NCBI GenBank assembly: GCA_937907485.1
Contig: CALESR010000007.1
Location: 1-9,011, forward strand
Length of the DNA stretch: 9,011 nucleotides
Reading direction: 5' to 3'
Source: an uncultured Paracoccaceae bacterium
GTDB taxonomy: Bacteria > Pseudomonadota > Alphaproteobacteria > Rhodobacterales > Rhodobacteraceae
In this document: positions 1-8,000 of the stretch, piece after piece
Layout: each line of letters begins with the position of its first letter
Position numbering within the stretch: the stretch's first letter is position 1
Notes under the pieces: model-generated
What the model was told of the DNA's origin: nothing
Seen by the model: only the letters and a program-made list of their open reading frames with translations
Databases searched by the model: none
Translations under genes and position numbers: made by a program

Positions 1-101
1 GCATGCCTTACTGTCTTGCGCCGTGGAATCGCGGGTTGAGCGCGGCATCGTAGTGGCGCGAGCCGCATACGTGGCTCCATATCAGCTGGGTTGTTGATTT
101 T

Positions 102-120
102 ACCCACATCTGAGTTGGGT
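102..120. repeat. Short inverted repeat in the presumed IS21 left end
   Basis: ACCCA at 102-106 is mirrored by TGGGT at 116-120, with a 9-base spacer. It lies about 80 bases before the istA relic, in the non-coding leader where IS21-family elements carry repeated transposase-binding sequences. The repeat itself is visible. Its role as an element end is inferred from position only. Confidence 0.35.
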
Positions 121-202
121 AGGCGCATAATTTCCACTGAGAATTGAGCCATGTGAGCCTTCCCCTGAAGCGGCGAGCGGCGGGGGCAACGGAGTGATCC
201 AC

Positions 203-780
203 ATGGGACTGTTGAACATCACTCGTCGGATGCACTTGCGACAGACGCTGTCGATCCGCGAGATCGCGCGGCGCACGGGTTTGTCGCGCAGTATTGTGTC
301 GAAGCATCTTGCTGCGGACACGGTCGAGCTGAAGTTCGCGATGCCGGAGCGGCCGAGCCAGCTTGATCCCTTTGCTGATAAGCTGCCGGCTGGCTGAAGG
401 CGGAGGCCGGGAATTCGGGCAAGGAGCGGCGGAGGCTGAAGCGGATGCACACCGATTTGGTAACGCTCGGTTTCACCAGCCCTTACAACCGGGTTGCGGC
501 TTTTGCTCGGGATTGGCGGGCTGATCGACAGCGCGAGCAGCACACGACCGGACGCGGCACCTTCCCCAGCTGGCGTTCCGCCCCGGCGAAGCGTTCCAGT
601 TCGATTGGAGCGAGGATTTCGCGGTTGTCGGCGGGGAGCGCACGAAGCGTCAGGTCGCCCATATCAAGGTGTCACTCAGCCGGACCATCCTTTTTGCGGG
701 CCTATCCGTTGCAGACCCACGACCTCAGCCATCGGGCTCGGATGGGTGGCGCCGCGATGGCTTGGATGTTCGACGCGCAT
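203..780 (+). pseudogene. istA: istA relic: IS21-family transposase, 5' half, frameshifted
   Basis: Four pieces in changing frames rebuild the N-terminal half of an IS21-type transposase. Piece one (203 to about 383) holds a helix-turn-helix that binds the element ends, with the motif LSIREIARRTGLSRSIVSKH, then DPFADKL. A one-base loss near 383 shifts the frame to piece two (to about 568), with WLKAEAG, LVTLGFT and YNRVAAFARDWR. A second loss near 570 leads to piece three (to about 696), with FRPGEAFQFDWSEDFAVVGG, the region that holds the first catalytic Asp of the DDE core. A third shift near 697 restores piece four, RAYPLQTHD and then MFDAH (766-780), separated by an extra 42 bases in frame. 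The rest of the catalytic core and istB are absent. The start could equally be GTG at 194, in the same frame. The gene is certainly non-functional. Confidence 0.8.
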
Positions 781-860
781 TGCGCCACCGCCGCACCTCG
801 ATCCGGCACCAGCCCTACGTCCTCGATCTTGAACTCACGGCTAAACTTCCGTCTCGTCAT
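781..860 (-). pseudogene. IS3-family orfA relic, N-terminal fragment
   Basis: Reading down from an ATG at 860-858 on the - strand gives MTRRKFSREFKIEDVGLVPD followed by RGAAVAQ. That is the typical opening of IS3-family OrfA proteins, which carry the helix-turn-helix of the transposase. A purine-rich ribosome-binding stretch (GGAG and GGAGGG, about 866-880 on the - strand) precedes the ATG. Similarity stops at about residue 27, where the sequence runs into the istA relic, and the reading frame then codes for nothing recognisable. The leucine-zipper part of OrfA and all of OrfB are missing. This looks like a truncated 5' end left by deletion or by insertion into the IS21 element. Confidence 0.65.
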
Positions 861-897
861 ATCCACCCTCCAACTCCTTGGTCATGATCTTATCTTC

Positions 898-923
898 GTG
901 TCCACGAAACCGGCAGCGGCTCA
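898..923 (-). repeat. Candidate terminal repeat of the IS3-type relic
   Basis: On the - strand this stretch begins TGAGCC and ends in GTTTCGTGGACAC. It sits about 40-60 bases upstream of the orfA start. IS3-family elements usually begin with TGA, often carry a GGTGGACAC-like inner part in their ends, and have orfA close behind. The partner repeat is not in the window, so this cannot be confirmed by pairing. Confidence 0.4.
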
Positions 924-1159
924 GTCTGCTCCTTCCGAGGTTGGGCTGACTCTACATCACGGCAAGGGAACTCCCGGCGAGCAGATCAGAGATGATAGCG
1001 TCCGCTTCAAGGCAAAGTCAGCCGCTGCGGCCACGAAAGGGAGGAAGGCCAGCCATGCCTTGACCCCAGCCTGATCCGAAATCCATAGTCAGAGGCGGGT
1101 GACTTCTCGATGGAAAACCCGGCTCACGTCTGGGCAGAAATCAACAAAAGGCCAGTTCC
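924..1159. other. Gap without recognisable gene, between IS relic and operon 1
   Basis: Neither strand gives a protein I recognise here. A + strand frame stays open to 1074, but it is a run-on from the istA relic with no family motif. The promoter of the downstream flavoprotein operon should lie here or within the IS debris. I could not pick out convincing -35/-10 boxes. A polypurine patch, AAAGGGAGGAAGG (1037-1049), resembles a ribosome-binding site, but no matching gene follows it. Confidence 0.5.
1146..1151 (+). promoter_or_regulatory. Ribosome-binding site of the flavoprotein gene
   Basis: AAAAGG lies 8 bases before the ATG at 1160. This start also gives an N-terminus that lines up with that of trimethylamine dehydrogenase, so site and start support each other. 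Confidence 0.5.
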
Positions 1160-3208
1160 ATGACACGGGATGCCCGCTATGACCCACTCTTCCAGCCACT
1201 GCAGATTGGCCCGGTGCGCACGAAGAACCGCTTTTATCAGGTGCCGCATTGCACCGGCATGGGCTGGGCCCGGCCGCGAACGCTGGCCGAGATGCGCGCG
1301 GTCAAGGCCGAGGGCGGTTGGGGCGTGGTGAATACCGAATATTGCTCGATTCACCCGGCCTCGGATGACCAGCCCTTTACCCCTGCAACGCTGTGGGATG
1401 ACACCGATATCCGCTCGCACCGGCTGATGACCGACAAGGTCCATGCCCACGGTGCGCTGGCCGGCGCGGAATTATGGTTCAGCGGCGGGCGCAGCGCCAA
1501 TCTGGGCACACGGCTGGTGTCCTTTGATGTGGCCAGCATGCCCAACTCGGTCGGCCACCCGTTTCAGGCCCGCGCCATGGACAAGAGCGACATCCGCGAT
1601 CTGCGCCGCTGGCACCGCAATGCCGCGCTGCGGGCCAAGGCGGCAGGGTTCGACATTGTCTATGTCTATGCCACGCATGACTACCTGTTGTCGCATTTCC
1701 TGGACCCGGCAACGAACACCCGCACCGACGAATATGGCGGGACGCTGGAAAACCGCGTGCGGCTGGTGCGCGAATTGATCGAGGAAACCAAGGAGGCCGT
1801 GGGTGATACCTGCGCCGTTGCCGTGCGGTTCGCCGCCGATGCCGCCGAGGGCGAGGACGGACAGCCGATCCTAGGCGAGCGCGCCGAGATGTTCGCGCTG
1901 CTGGCCGAATTGCCGGACCTTTGGGATATCAACATCGCCGATTATTCGCTGGAGATGGGGGTGTCGCGCTTTGTGAAGGAGGGCGCGCTGGAGCCCTACA
2001 TGCGCTGGGTAAAGCAGGCGACGACAAAGCCGGTGGTGACGGTGGGGCGCTTTACCTCGCCCGATACGATGGCGCGCTGGCTGCGAGAAGGGTTGACCGA
2101 TCTGATCGGCGCCGCTCGCCCGTCGATCGCCGATCCCTTTTTGCCGCAGAAGATCGAGCAAGGCCGTGTCGAGGACATCCGCGAGTGTATCGGCTGCAAT
2201 GTCTGCTATGCCGGTGACAGCCTGTCGGTGCCGATCCGCTGCACGCAGAACCCGACGATGGGCGAGGAATGGCGTCAGGGCTGGCACCCCGAACGCATCG
2301 CGCCCCGCGCGGCGGACAAGCAGGTTCTGGTGGTCGGCGCGGGCCCGGCGGGGTTGGAGGCCGCTCGGGCCTTGGGCGCGCGGGGTTACCGCGTGGCCTT
2401 GGCCGAGGCTGGCCGGGTGCTGGGGGGCCGTGTCGTCCGCGAAGCGGGTTTGCCAGGGATGCGCGAATACATCCGGGTGCGCGACTGGCGCGAGGGGCAA
2501 ATCGCCAAGATGCCCAATGTTCAGGTCTTTCGCGAAAGCCGCCTGACCCCGCAGGACGTGCGCGACTTTGGTGCCGATCATGTCTGCATCGCAACCGGCG
2601 CGCTGTGGCGGCGTGACCTCTTTACCGGCAAGCGGTTCGAGGCGATCGCCAGTCCTGCCACGCCGGTCTTTACCCCTGACGACATCATGGAGGGGCGCCT
2701 GCCCGAGGGGCCCTGCGTCGTCTATGATGCCGATGGTTATTACATGGGCGGGGTGATCGCCGAGCGCTTGCGCAGCGCTGGGCTGGCGGTGACGCTGGTT
2801 ACGCCGGGCGACCGGGTTTCAGCATGGGCGCAGAACACGGGCGAGGGGTGGCGTGTGCCGGGGCATCTGATGAAACAGGGGATCGAACTGCTGACGGCGC
2901 GCAGCCTGTCGTGGTTCGACGGCGCTTCAGTCACGCTGGCCTGCGTACATTCAGGGCGCGAGCGGGTGCTGGCGGTGCGCGGTCTGGTTCTGGTCGGCCA
3001 GCGAGCACCGGTGGATGACCTTTACTCGACGCTGCAGCAAGGTTCCTTGCCCTTCACCTTGACCCGTATTGGTGATTGCGAGGCCCCGGCGATCATTGCG
3101 GCCGCCACCTATGCCGGGCACCGCTATGCACAGCTGCTGGATATGCCCCACGATCCGGACCTGCCCCTTCGCCATGACCGCGTGGATGTCGGGCTGGTGA
3201 TGCCATGA
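1160..3208 (+). CDS. Trimethylamine-dehydrogenase-like iron-sulfur flavoprotein, substrate unknown
   Basis: A 682-residue relative of trimethylamine, dimethylamine and histamine dehydrogenases, cytosolic enzymes that oxidatively cleave C-N bonds and pass electrons via a 4Fe-4S cluster. Residues 1-340 form the old-yellow-enzyme barrel. Cys31 in VPHCTG matches the cysteine that covalently binds FMN, and Tyr170/His173 in YVYATH match the catalytic Tyr169/His172. The cluster ligands are Cys343, Cys346, Cys349 and Cys361. A GxGxxG dinucleotide fold starts at Gly393, and GDCEAP lies at 638-643. Tyr61 matches bowl residue Tyr60. The loop holding Trp264 is three residues shorter and lacks the Trp, Glu265 replaces Asp267, and Asp353 falls near the position of Trp355. 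Histamine dehydrogenase is recalled to have Asp there too. The family is sure; the substrate is not, but trimethylamine looks unlikely. It is somewhat shorter than the roughly 730 residues of the model enzyme. It overlaps the MOSC gene by 4 bp. Confidence 0.9.
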   Translation: MTRDARYDPLFQPLQIGPVRTKNRFYQVPHCTGMGWARPRTLAEMRAVKAEGGWGVVNTEYCSIHPASDDQPFTPATLWDDTDIRSHRLMTDKVHAHGALAGAELWFSGGRSANLGTRLVSFDVASMPNSVGHPFQARAMDKSDIRDLRRWHRNAALRAKAAGFDIVYVYATHDYLLSHFLDPATNTRTDEYGGTLENRVRLVRELIEETKEAVGDTCAVAVRFAADAAEGEDGQPILGERAEMFALLAELPDLWDINIADYSLEMGVSRFVKEGALEPYMRWVKQATTKPVVTVGRFTSPDTMARWLREGLTDLIGAARPSIADPFLPQKIEQGRVEDIRECIGCNVCYAGDSLSVPIRCTQNPTMGEEWRQGWHPERIAPRAADKQVLVVGAGPAGLEAARALGARGYRVALAEAGRVLGGRVVREAGLPGMREYIRVRDWREGQIAKMPNVQVFRESRLTPQDVRDFGADHVCIATGALWRRDLFTGKRFEAIASPATPVFTPDDIMEGRLPEGPCVVYDADGYYMGGVIAERLRSAGLAVTLVTPGDRVSAWAQNTGEGWRVPGHLMKQGIELLTARSLSWFDGASVTLACVHSGRERVLAVRGLVLVGQRAPVDDLYSTLQQGSLPFTLTRIGDCEAPAIIAAATYAGHRYAQLLDMPHDPDLPLRHDRVDVGLVMP

Positions 3209-3762
3209 CCCTCTCGCCCGTCAACCCCGCCAGCGCCGAGGACTTGGCCGACGCCTTGCCCGCCATTCTGGCGGCGCCTCAGGACGCGGGCGAGGTGCGG
3301 CTGCTTTGTGCCCGGCCGCAGCCCAACGCGCGCAGCTTTCCTGACCGGGTGGTCCTGACCCGCGCGGGTGGCGTGGCCGGGGATTTCGAGATGGCGCGTC
3401 CTTGGCTGACCTTGCCGGATGGCACCGCCGATCCACGCATTCAGGTGGCGCTGATCGCCTGGCGCGTGCTCGACCTCGTCTGGCGCGCGCGTGACCGTAT
3501 CCCGCATCCGGGCGACACGCTGGCGGTGGACATGGCCTTGACCGAGGCGCTTCTGCCCGCCGGAACCCTGCTGGCCGCCGGCAGTGCGGTGCTCAGGGTC
3601 AGCGATGTGCGCAACGACGGCTGCGCCAAGTGGAAGGTGCGCTATGGCAAGGCCGCCTTCGACTGGACCGTCGCCCATGCGCCGCTGCGCCTGCGCGGCA
3701 TGTTCTGTTCGATCGAGCAGGATGGCGAAATCCGGCTGGGCGACAGACTGCGCCGACTGTGA
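3205..3762 (+). CDS. MOSC-domain protein
   Basis: A 185-residue soluble protein with the layout of the small bacterial MOSC family, a beta-barrel fold related to the C-terminus of molybdenum-cofactor sulfurases and to mARC and YiiM. Visible family marks are GGVAGDF near residue 52-58, DPRIQVALIAWRV in the middle, then GDTLAVDMALTEALLP. The key cysteine is Cys140 in DGCAKWKVRYG, followed by LRLRGMF and a final GEIRLGD. In the family this cysteine is thought to carry sulfur or contact the molybdenum cofactor. There is no signal peptide and no membrane segment. Its ATG overlaps the stop of the upstream flavoprotein (ATGA), so the two are probably translated together and act in one process. No reaction can be assigned. 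A separate terminator is not seen after it. Confidence 0.85.
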   Translation: MTLSPVNPASAEDLADALPAILAAPQDAGEVRLLCARPQPNARSFPDRVVLTRAGGVAGDFEMARPWLTLPDGTADPRIQVALIAWRVLDLVWRARDRIPHPGDTLAVDMALTEALLPAGTLLAAGSAVLRVSDVRNDGCAKWKVRYGKAAFDWTVAHAPLRLRGMFCSIEQDGEIRLGDRLRRL

Positions 3763-3958
3763 TGCGGTTATCCGGGGAAACCCAATAATCAATGATAACT
3801 CAACCTGTTGAATGGATCGCTGCGGGGAGAGGCAGGCACGCTCCGCGCGACCGTCCCATGTGTGGAAAAGGCGCTGCCGACAAATCGGCCCTTGCAGCGT
3901 GGCCGTGAGACGTCATGGTGGGGCGACAAACCTGACAAAGACCGAACAAAGACACACC
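3763..3958 (+). promoter_or_regulatory. Gap likely holding the promoter of the efflux operon
   Basis: The 196 bases between the MOSC stop and the adaptor start contain an A/T-rich patch (3778-3813) that stands out from its surroundings. A weak sigma-70-like pair can be drawn there: TTATCC at 3768-3773, then 17 bases, then AATGAT at 3791-3796. Short palindromes lie at 3788-3796 and 3800-3811. No U-tracked terminator hairpin is visible for operon 1. The RND operon therefore either has its own promoter here or is read through from operon 1. Confidence 0.35.
3800..3811. repeat. Palindrome, possible operator
   Basis: TCAAC-CT-GTTGA has two perfect 5-base arms around a 2-base centre. It lies just after the weak -10 candidate at 3791-3796, and about 150 bases before the adaptor start. 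RND operons are often controlled by a repressor that binds such a site, but no regulator gene is next to it in this window. It is short enough to be chance. Confidence 0.3.
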
Positions 3959-5089
3959 ATGTCGCTTTTCAAGCAGACCCTGCTCAGCCTGCTGTTGATC
4001 GCTGCCGCCGCGTGGGGGGCAGCGCATTTCGTGCCGGGCGCGGCGGACCGGATGCGCTCGCTCGGGATGGGACCGTTGCTGGACCGTATCGGCGTCGTCG
4101 CCGAGGGTCCAGCCGACACCGCAACCGCGCGACCGCGTGGACCGGGGCAGGGTGCACGCGTGGTCGCCAGACCGCCGGACGAAGGGCGGATTGCCGATAC
4201 GGTCATGGCCATCGGGGACGGCCGTGCACTTCGGTCGGTCGTTGTCCACGCCGAGGCGCCGGGCCGGGTGGCCGAGGTTCTGGTCCAGTCCGGGCAGCGC
4301 GTGCAGGCGGGCGATATCCTGCTCCGCCTCGACAGCGAGGCCGAAGAAATCGCGCTGGCACGGGCGCAACTGGTGCTCGACGACGCCCGCGCCCGGCAGG
4401 AGCGCATGATCCAACTGCGTGGCTCGGGCGCCAGCACCGAGGTGCAGATGCGCGAGGCCGAACTGTCGCTGCGGCAAGCGGAACTGGCCTTTCGTCAGGC
4501 CGAGTTCAACCTGGGCCAGCGCAGGGTGCTGGCGCCGATTTCGGGCCTGCTGGGGATCATCGGGGTTGAGGCCGGCATGCAACTGGGGACCGCCAGCGAA
4601 ATTGCGCAGATCGACGACCGTTCGGTGCTGCTGGTCGATTTCCGGCTGCCCGAGCGGATGGTCGGGCGCATCGCGCTGGACGGCGCGGTGAGTGTCGAGG
4701 CGCTGGCGGGCAACGAGGCGCCGGTCTCCGGCCATATCAGTGCCATCGACAACCGCGTCGACCCTGCCAGCCGCACCCTGCGGGTGCAGGCGCGGCTGGA
4801 CAACGCCGATGACCGTTTGCGCGCCGGGATGGCCTTTGCCATCCGCATCGCCCTGCCGGGTGAATCTGCGCCCGCCGTCGATCCGTTGTCCGTGCAGTGG
4901 AGCCGCGAGGGCGCCTTTGTCTGGGTGGTGCGCGAGGGGCGCGCGACCCGGTTGCCGATCCGCATCCTTCAGCGTTCGGACAATGAGGTTCTGGTGCAGG
5001 CCGAGTTCGCGCCCGAGGATATGGTGATCGTCGAGGGTGTGCAGTCGGTGCGGGCCGGGGCGCCGGTCAGTGTCGAGGCTGCGCCATGA
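3959..5089 (+). CDS. RND efflux periplasmic adaptor (membrane fusion protein)
   Basis: A 376-residue HlyD/AcrA-type adaptor that would bridge the inner-membrane RND pump and an outer-membrane channel. It starts with a hydrophobic export or anchor segment (residues 4-20, FKQTLLSLLLIAAAAWG) and has no lipobox cysteine, so it is not an AcrA-like lipoprotein. The first half of the lipoyl domain is around residues 95-123 (APGRVAEVLVQSGQRVQAGD). A single alpha hairpin follows (about 125-185), then the second lipoyl half (RVLAPISGLLGIIG) and beta-barrel and membrane-proximal domains. At the hairpin tip, Arg149, Leu153 and Thr160 fit the R-x3-L-x6-S channel-docking motif, with Thr for Ser. The start at 3959 was preferred to an in-frame ATG at 3812 because the export signal begins there, although its ribosome-binding site is weak. 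It overlaps the pump gene by 4 bp (ATGA). Confidence 0.92.
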   Translation: MSLFKQTLLSLLLIAAAAWGAAHFVPGAADRMRSLGMGPLLDRIGVVAEGPADTATARPRGPGQGARVVARPPDEGRIADTVMAIGDGRALRSVVVHAEAPGRVAEVLVQSGQRVQAGDILLRLDSEAEEIALARAQLVLDDARARQERMIQLRGSGASTEVQMREAELSLRQAELAFRQAEFNLGQRRVLAPISGLLGIIGVEAGMQLGTASEIAQIDDRSVLLVDFRLPERMVGRIALDGAVSVEALAGNEAPVSGHISAIDNRVDPASRTLRVQARLDNADDRLRAGMAFAIRIALPGESAPAVDPLSVQWSREGAFVWVVREGRATRLPIRILQRSDNEVLVQAEFAPEDMVIVEGVQSVRAGAPVSVEAAP

Positions 5090-8000
5090 CCACGCATATC
5101 GAACGCGGCGCGCATCTGTCGGGCACGGCGCTGTTCATACGCCGCCCGATTCTGGCCTTTGTGCTGAACGCCCTGATCGTCATCGCGGGCATCGCCGGGT
5201 TTCTGGGTGGCGAGGTGCGTGAGCTGCCTGATGTTGACCGCCCAGTCATCACGATCACCACCAATTACGCTGGCGCCGCCCCCGAAACCATCGACCGCGA
5301 GATCACCGCGCTGATCGAGGGCGCGGCCGGGCGGGTCTCGGGTGTCAGTGCGATTTCGTCGAGCTCGCGCTTTGGCCGAAGCCGGGTGACGGTGGAATTC
5401 AGCGGTTCGACCGATCTCGACGTTGCGGCGACCGACATGCGCGACGCCATCGCGCGGATCACCAACGCCTTGCCCGAAGGCGTCGATGCGCCGCGGATCG
5501 TCAAGGCCGATGCGAATGCCGACGCCGTGATGCGGCTGTCGATCACCTCGCCGACACGCAGCCCGCAGGATCTGACGCGGCTGGTCGAGGATCTGGTGAA
5601 GGACCGGTTGCTCTCGGCCGAGGGGGTGGCTGATCTGCAGGTCTTTGGCGACCGGGCCGAGGTTTTCCGCATCGACATCGACATGCGCCAACTGGCGGCG
5701 CGCGGGCTGTCGCTGGCCGATATCCGCGCCGCGGTCGGCACGGTCTCGTATGACGCGCCCGCCGGGTCGCTGGCCTCGCAGCGCCAATCGATGGTGGTGC
5801 GCACGACAGCGGCGATCACCACACCGGCGCAATTCGAGGCTCTGGTGCTGCGCGAAGGCATCCGGCTGGGTGATGTGGCGCAGGTTTCCCTGGGGCCGGC
5901 GATGGGGGAATCCGTCCTGCGAGCGAATGGCGAGGCCGGGGTAGGGCTGGGCATCATCCGCGCCGCGCAGTCGAACACCCTGTCGATTTCCGCCGCCGTA
6001 ACCCGCGCGGTCGAGGATCTGCGCCCGCTGTTGCCGGCTGATGTCACACTGTCGATCACCTCGGACGATGCGACCTTTATTCAGGGTGCGCTGGATGAGG
6101 TGATGCTGACGCTGGGGCTGTCCACGCTGATCGTGGTGGCGGTGATCTTTGTCTTTCTGCTGGACCTGCGCGCGACGCTGGTGCCTGCTATCGCCATGCC
6201 GGTGGCGCTGGTCGGCACGCTGGCGGCGATCTGGGTGGTGGGGTTCAGCATCAACATCCTGACCCTGCTGGCGTTGGTGCTGGCGACGGGCATGGTGGTG
6301 GATGACGCCATCGTGGTGCTGGAGAACATCGTGCGCCGCCGGGCCGAAGGGATGGGCGCGCGGGCCGCCGCCGTGCTGGGCACGCAGCAGGTGTTCTTTG
6401 CCGTGGTGACGACGACCGCCACTCTGGCAGCGGTCTTTGTGCCGCTGTCCTTTCTGCCCGGTCAGGCGGGCGGGTTGTTTCGCGAGTTCGGCTTTACGCT
6501 GGCGATGGCGGTCATGCTGTCGTCCGTCGTAGCGCTGACGCTGTGCCCGGTACTGGCCAGCCGTGTGCTCTCCTCGGGCGCGCCGACGCGACGCGGCGTG
6601 ATGCAGGCGCTTGGCGATGCCTTGGCGGGGCTTTATCGCCGCACGCTGTTGATGGCGCTGGCGGCGCCGATGGCCGTGGTGCTGGCCAGCCTGATCTTTG
6701 GTGCCGCCGCGCTGTTGTCGCTGGGCGCGATCCGTCAGGAACTGACCCCGCCCGAGGACCGCGCCGTCGCCGTCATGCGGGTCAGCGCGCCCGAAGGGGT
6801 CTCGCTGGACTATACCGCCGCCCGCATGCGCGAGATCGAGGATTCGCTGGCGCCGCTGCTGGACAGTGGCGAAGTGACCAACCTCTTTTCGATCGCCGGG
6901 TCCGGCACAGGCAACTCGGGCTTCATCGTCATGACGCTGGCGCCTTGGGATCAGCGCAGCCGCAGCCAGCAGGAGATCGTCGCCGAGATGACCCGCGCCA
7001 CTTCGGCGGTGATCGGCGTGCGGGCCTTTGCTATCCAGCCCAACAGCCTGCGCATCCGCGGTGCGGGGCAGGGGCTGAGCTTTGCCATCGTCGGCCCCAC
7101 CTATGAAGGGCTCAGCGAGCAGGCGCAGGCCCTTGTTGCCGCGATGGAGCAAAACCCCGGTTTTGGTCAGGTTCGGCTGGGCTATGACACCACGCAGCCG
7201 CAACTCTTCATCGAGGTTGATCGCACCCGCGCTTCGGACCTCGGTGTCAGCATCGCCGGGCTGGGTGAGGCCCTGCAGGCGGTGCTGGACGGGCGGACGG
7301 TGGGCACGGTGTTCATCGAGGGGCGCAGCCATGACATCCAGCTGATGTCCACCGCCGATCCGGTGAACGACCCCTTGGACCTCGAGCGAATTTTCATGCG
7401 CACGGCGACCGGGCAGAATGTGCCGATCTCGTCCTTTGTGCGGCTCGAAGAGCGCGCGGTCGCGCCTGAACTGGGCCGCGAGTCGCAGTTGCGGGCGGTT
7501 CCAATCAGCGCTGGATTGACCCCCGACCTGCCGTTGGGCTTGGCGCTGACCGAGGTGCAGGCACTGGCGGACGGTATTTTGACGCCCGGCAGCCGGATCG
7601 TCCCCCTCGCCGAGGCCGCGACACTGGGCGAGACCAATTCCGGCATCCTGATGACCTTCGGCTTTGCGATCCTCGTCGTGTTGCTGGTGCTGGCGGCACA
7701 ATTCGAAAGCTTTGTTTCGGCACTGATCGTGATGTCCACGGTGCCAATGGGGCTGGCCTGCGCCGTGTTCGCGCTGATCCTGACGGGGGGCAGCCTGAAT
7801 GTCTATTCGCAGATCGGGCTGGTGTTGCTGGTGGGGATCATGGCCAAGAACGGCATCCTGATCGTCGAATTCGCCAATCAGTTGCGCGATCAGGGCCAGT
7901 CCGTGCGCGCCGCCATCACCGATGGCGCGACGATCCGGCTGCGGCCTGTGATGATGACGATGGTCTCGACCGTGCTGGGCGGTGTGCCGCTGATCCTGTC

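Larger units (their letters stand above)
92..923. mobile_element. Composite insertion-sequence relic (IS21-type plus IS3-type)
   Basis: This stretch joins two decayed elements. The left part reads on the + strand as the end and 5' half of an IS21-family transposase gene. The right part reads on the - strand as the start of an IS3-family orfA with its upstream end. The junction lies near 780. No istB, no orfB and no matching right-hand end of the IS21 element are visible, so neither element can be mobile on its own. The left boundary at about 92 is a guess from where IS21-like end sequence seems to begin. The outer boundary at 923 is the end of a candidate IS3 terminal repeat. I am confident that this is IS debris, and less so about the exact edges. 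Confidence 0.7.

Noticed and set aside
445..1074. A 209-codon + strand open frame in the IS region
   Set aside because: Only parts of it match IstA (about 384-568 and 697-780). The middle is out of frame with the transposase and the tail after 780 crosses the IS3 relic antisense, so it is not an intact gene.
1871..2581. A 236-codon open frame on the - strand inside the flavoprotein gene
   Set aside because: It is antisense to the conserved cluster and dinucleotide-binding regions, shows no family motif and is explained by high G/C at third codon positions.
3812..3958. An upstream in-frame ATG that would extend the adaptor by 49 residues
   Set aside because: The extension is Arg-rich and polar and would bury the export signal, which begins naturally at the ATG at 3959.
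3800..4735. A 311-codon open frame on the - strand over the adaptor gene
   Set aside because: It is antisense to a clear adaptor protein, has no recognisable domain and has biased composition typical of shadow frames.
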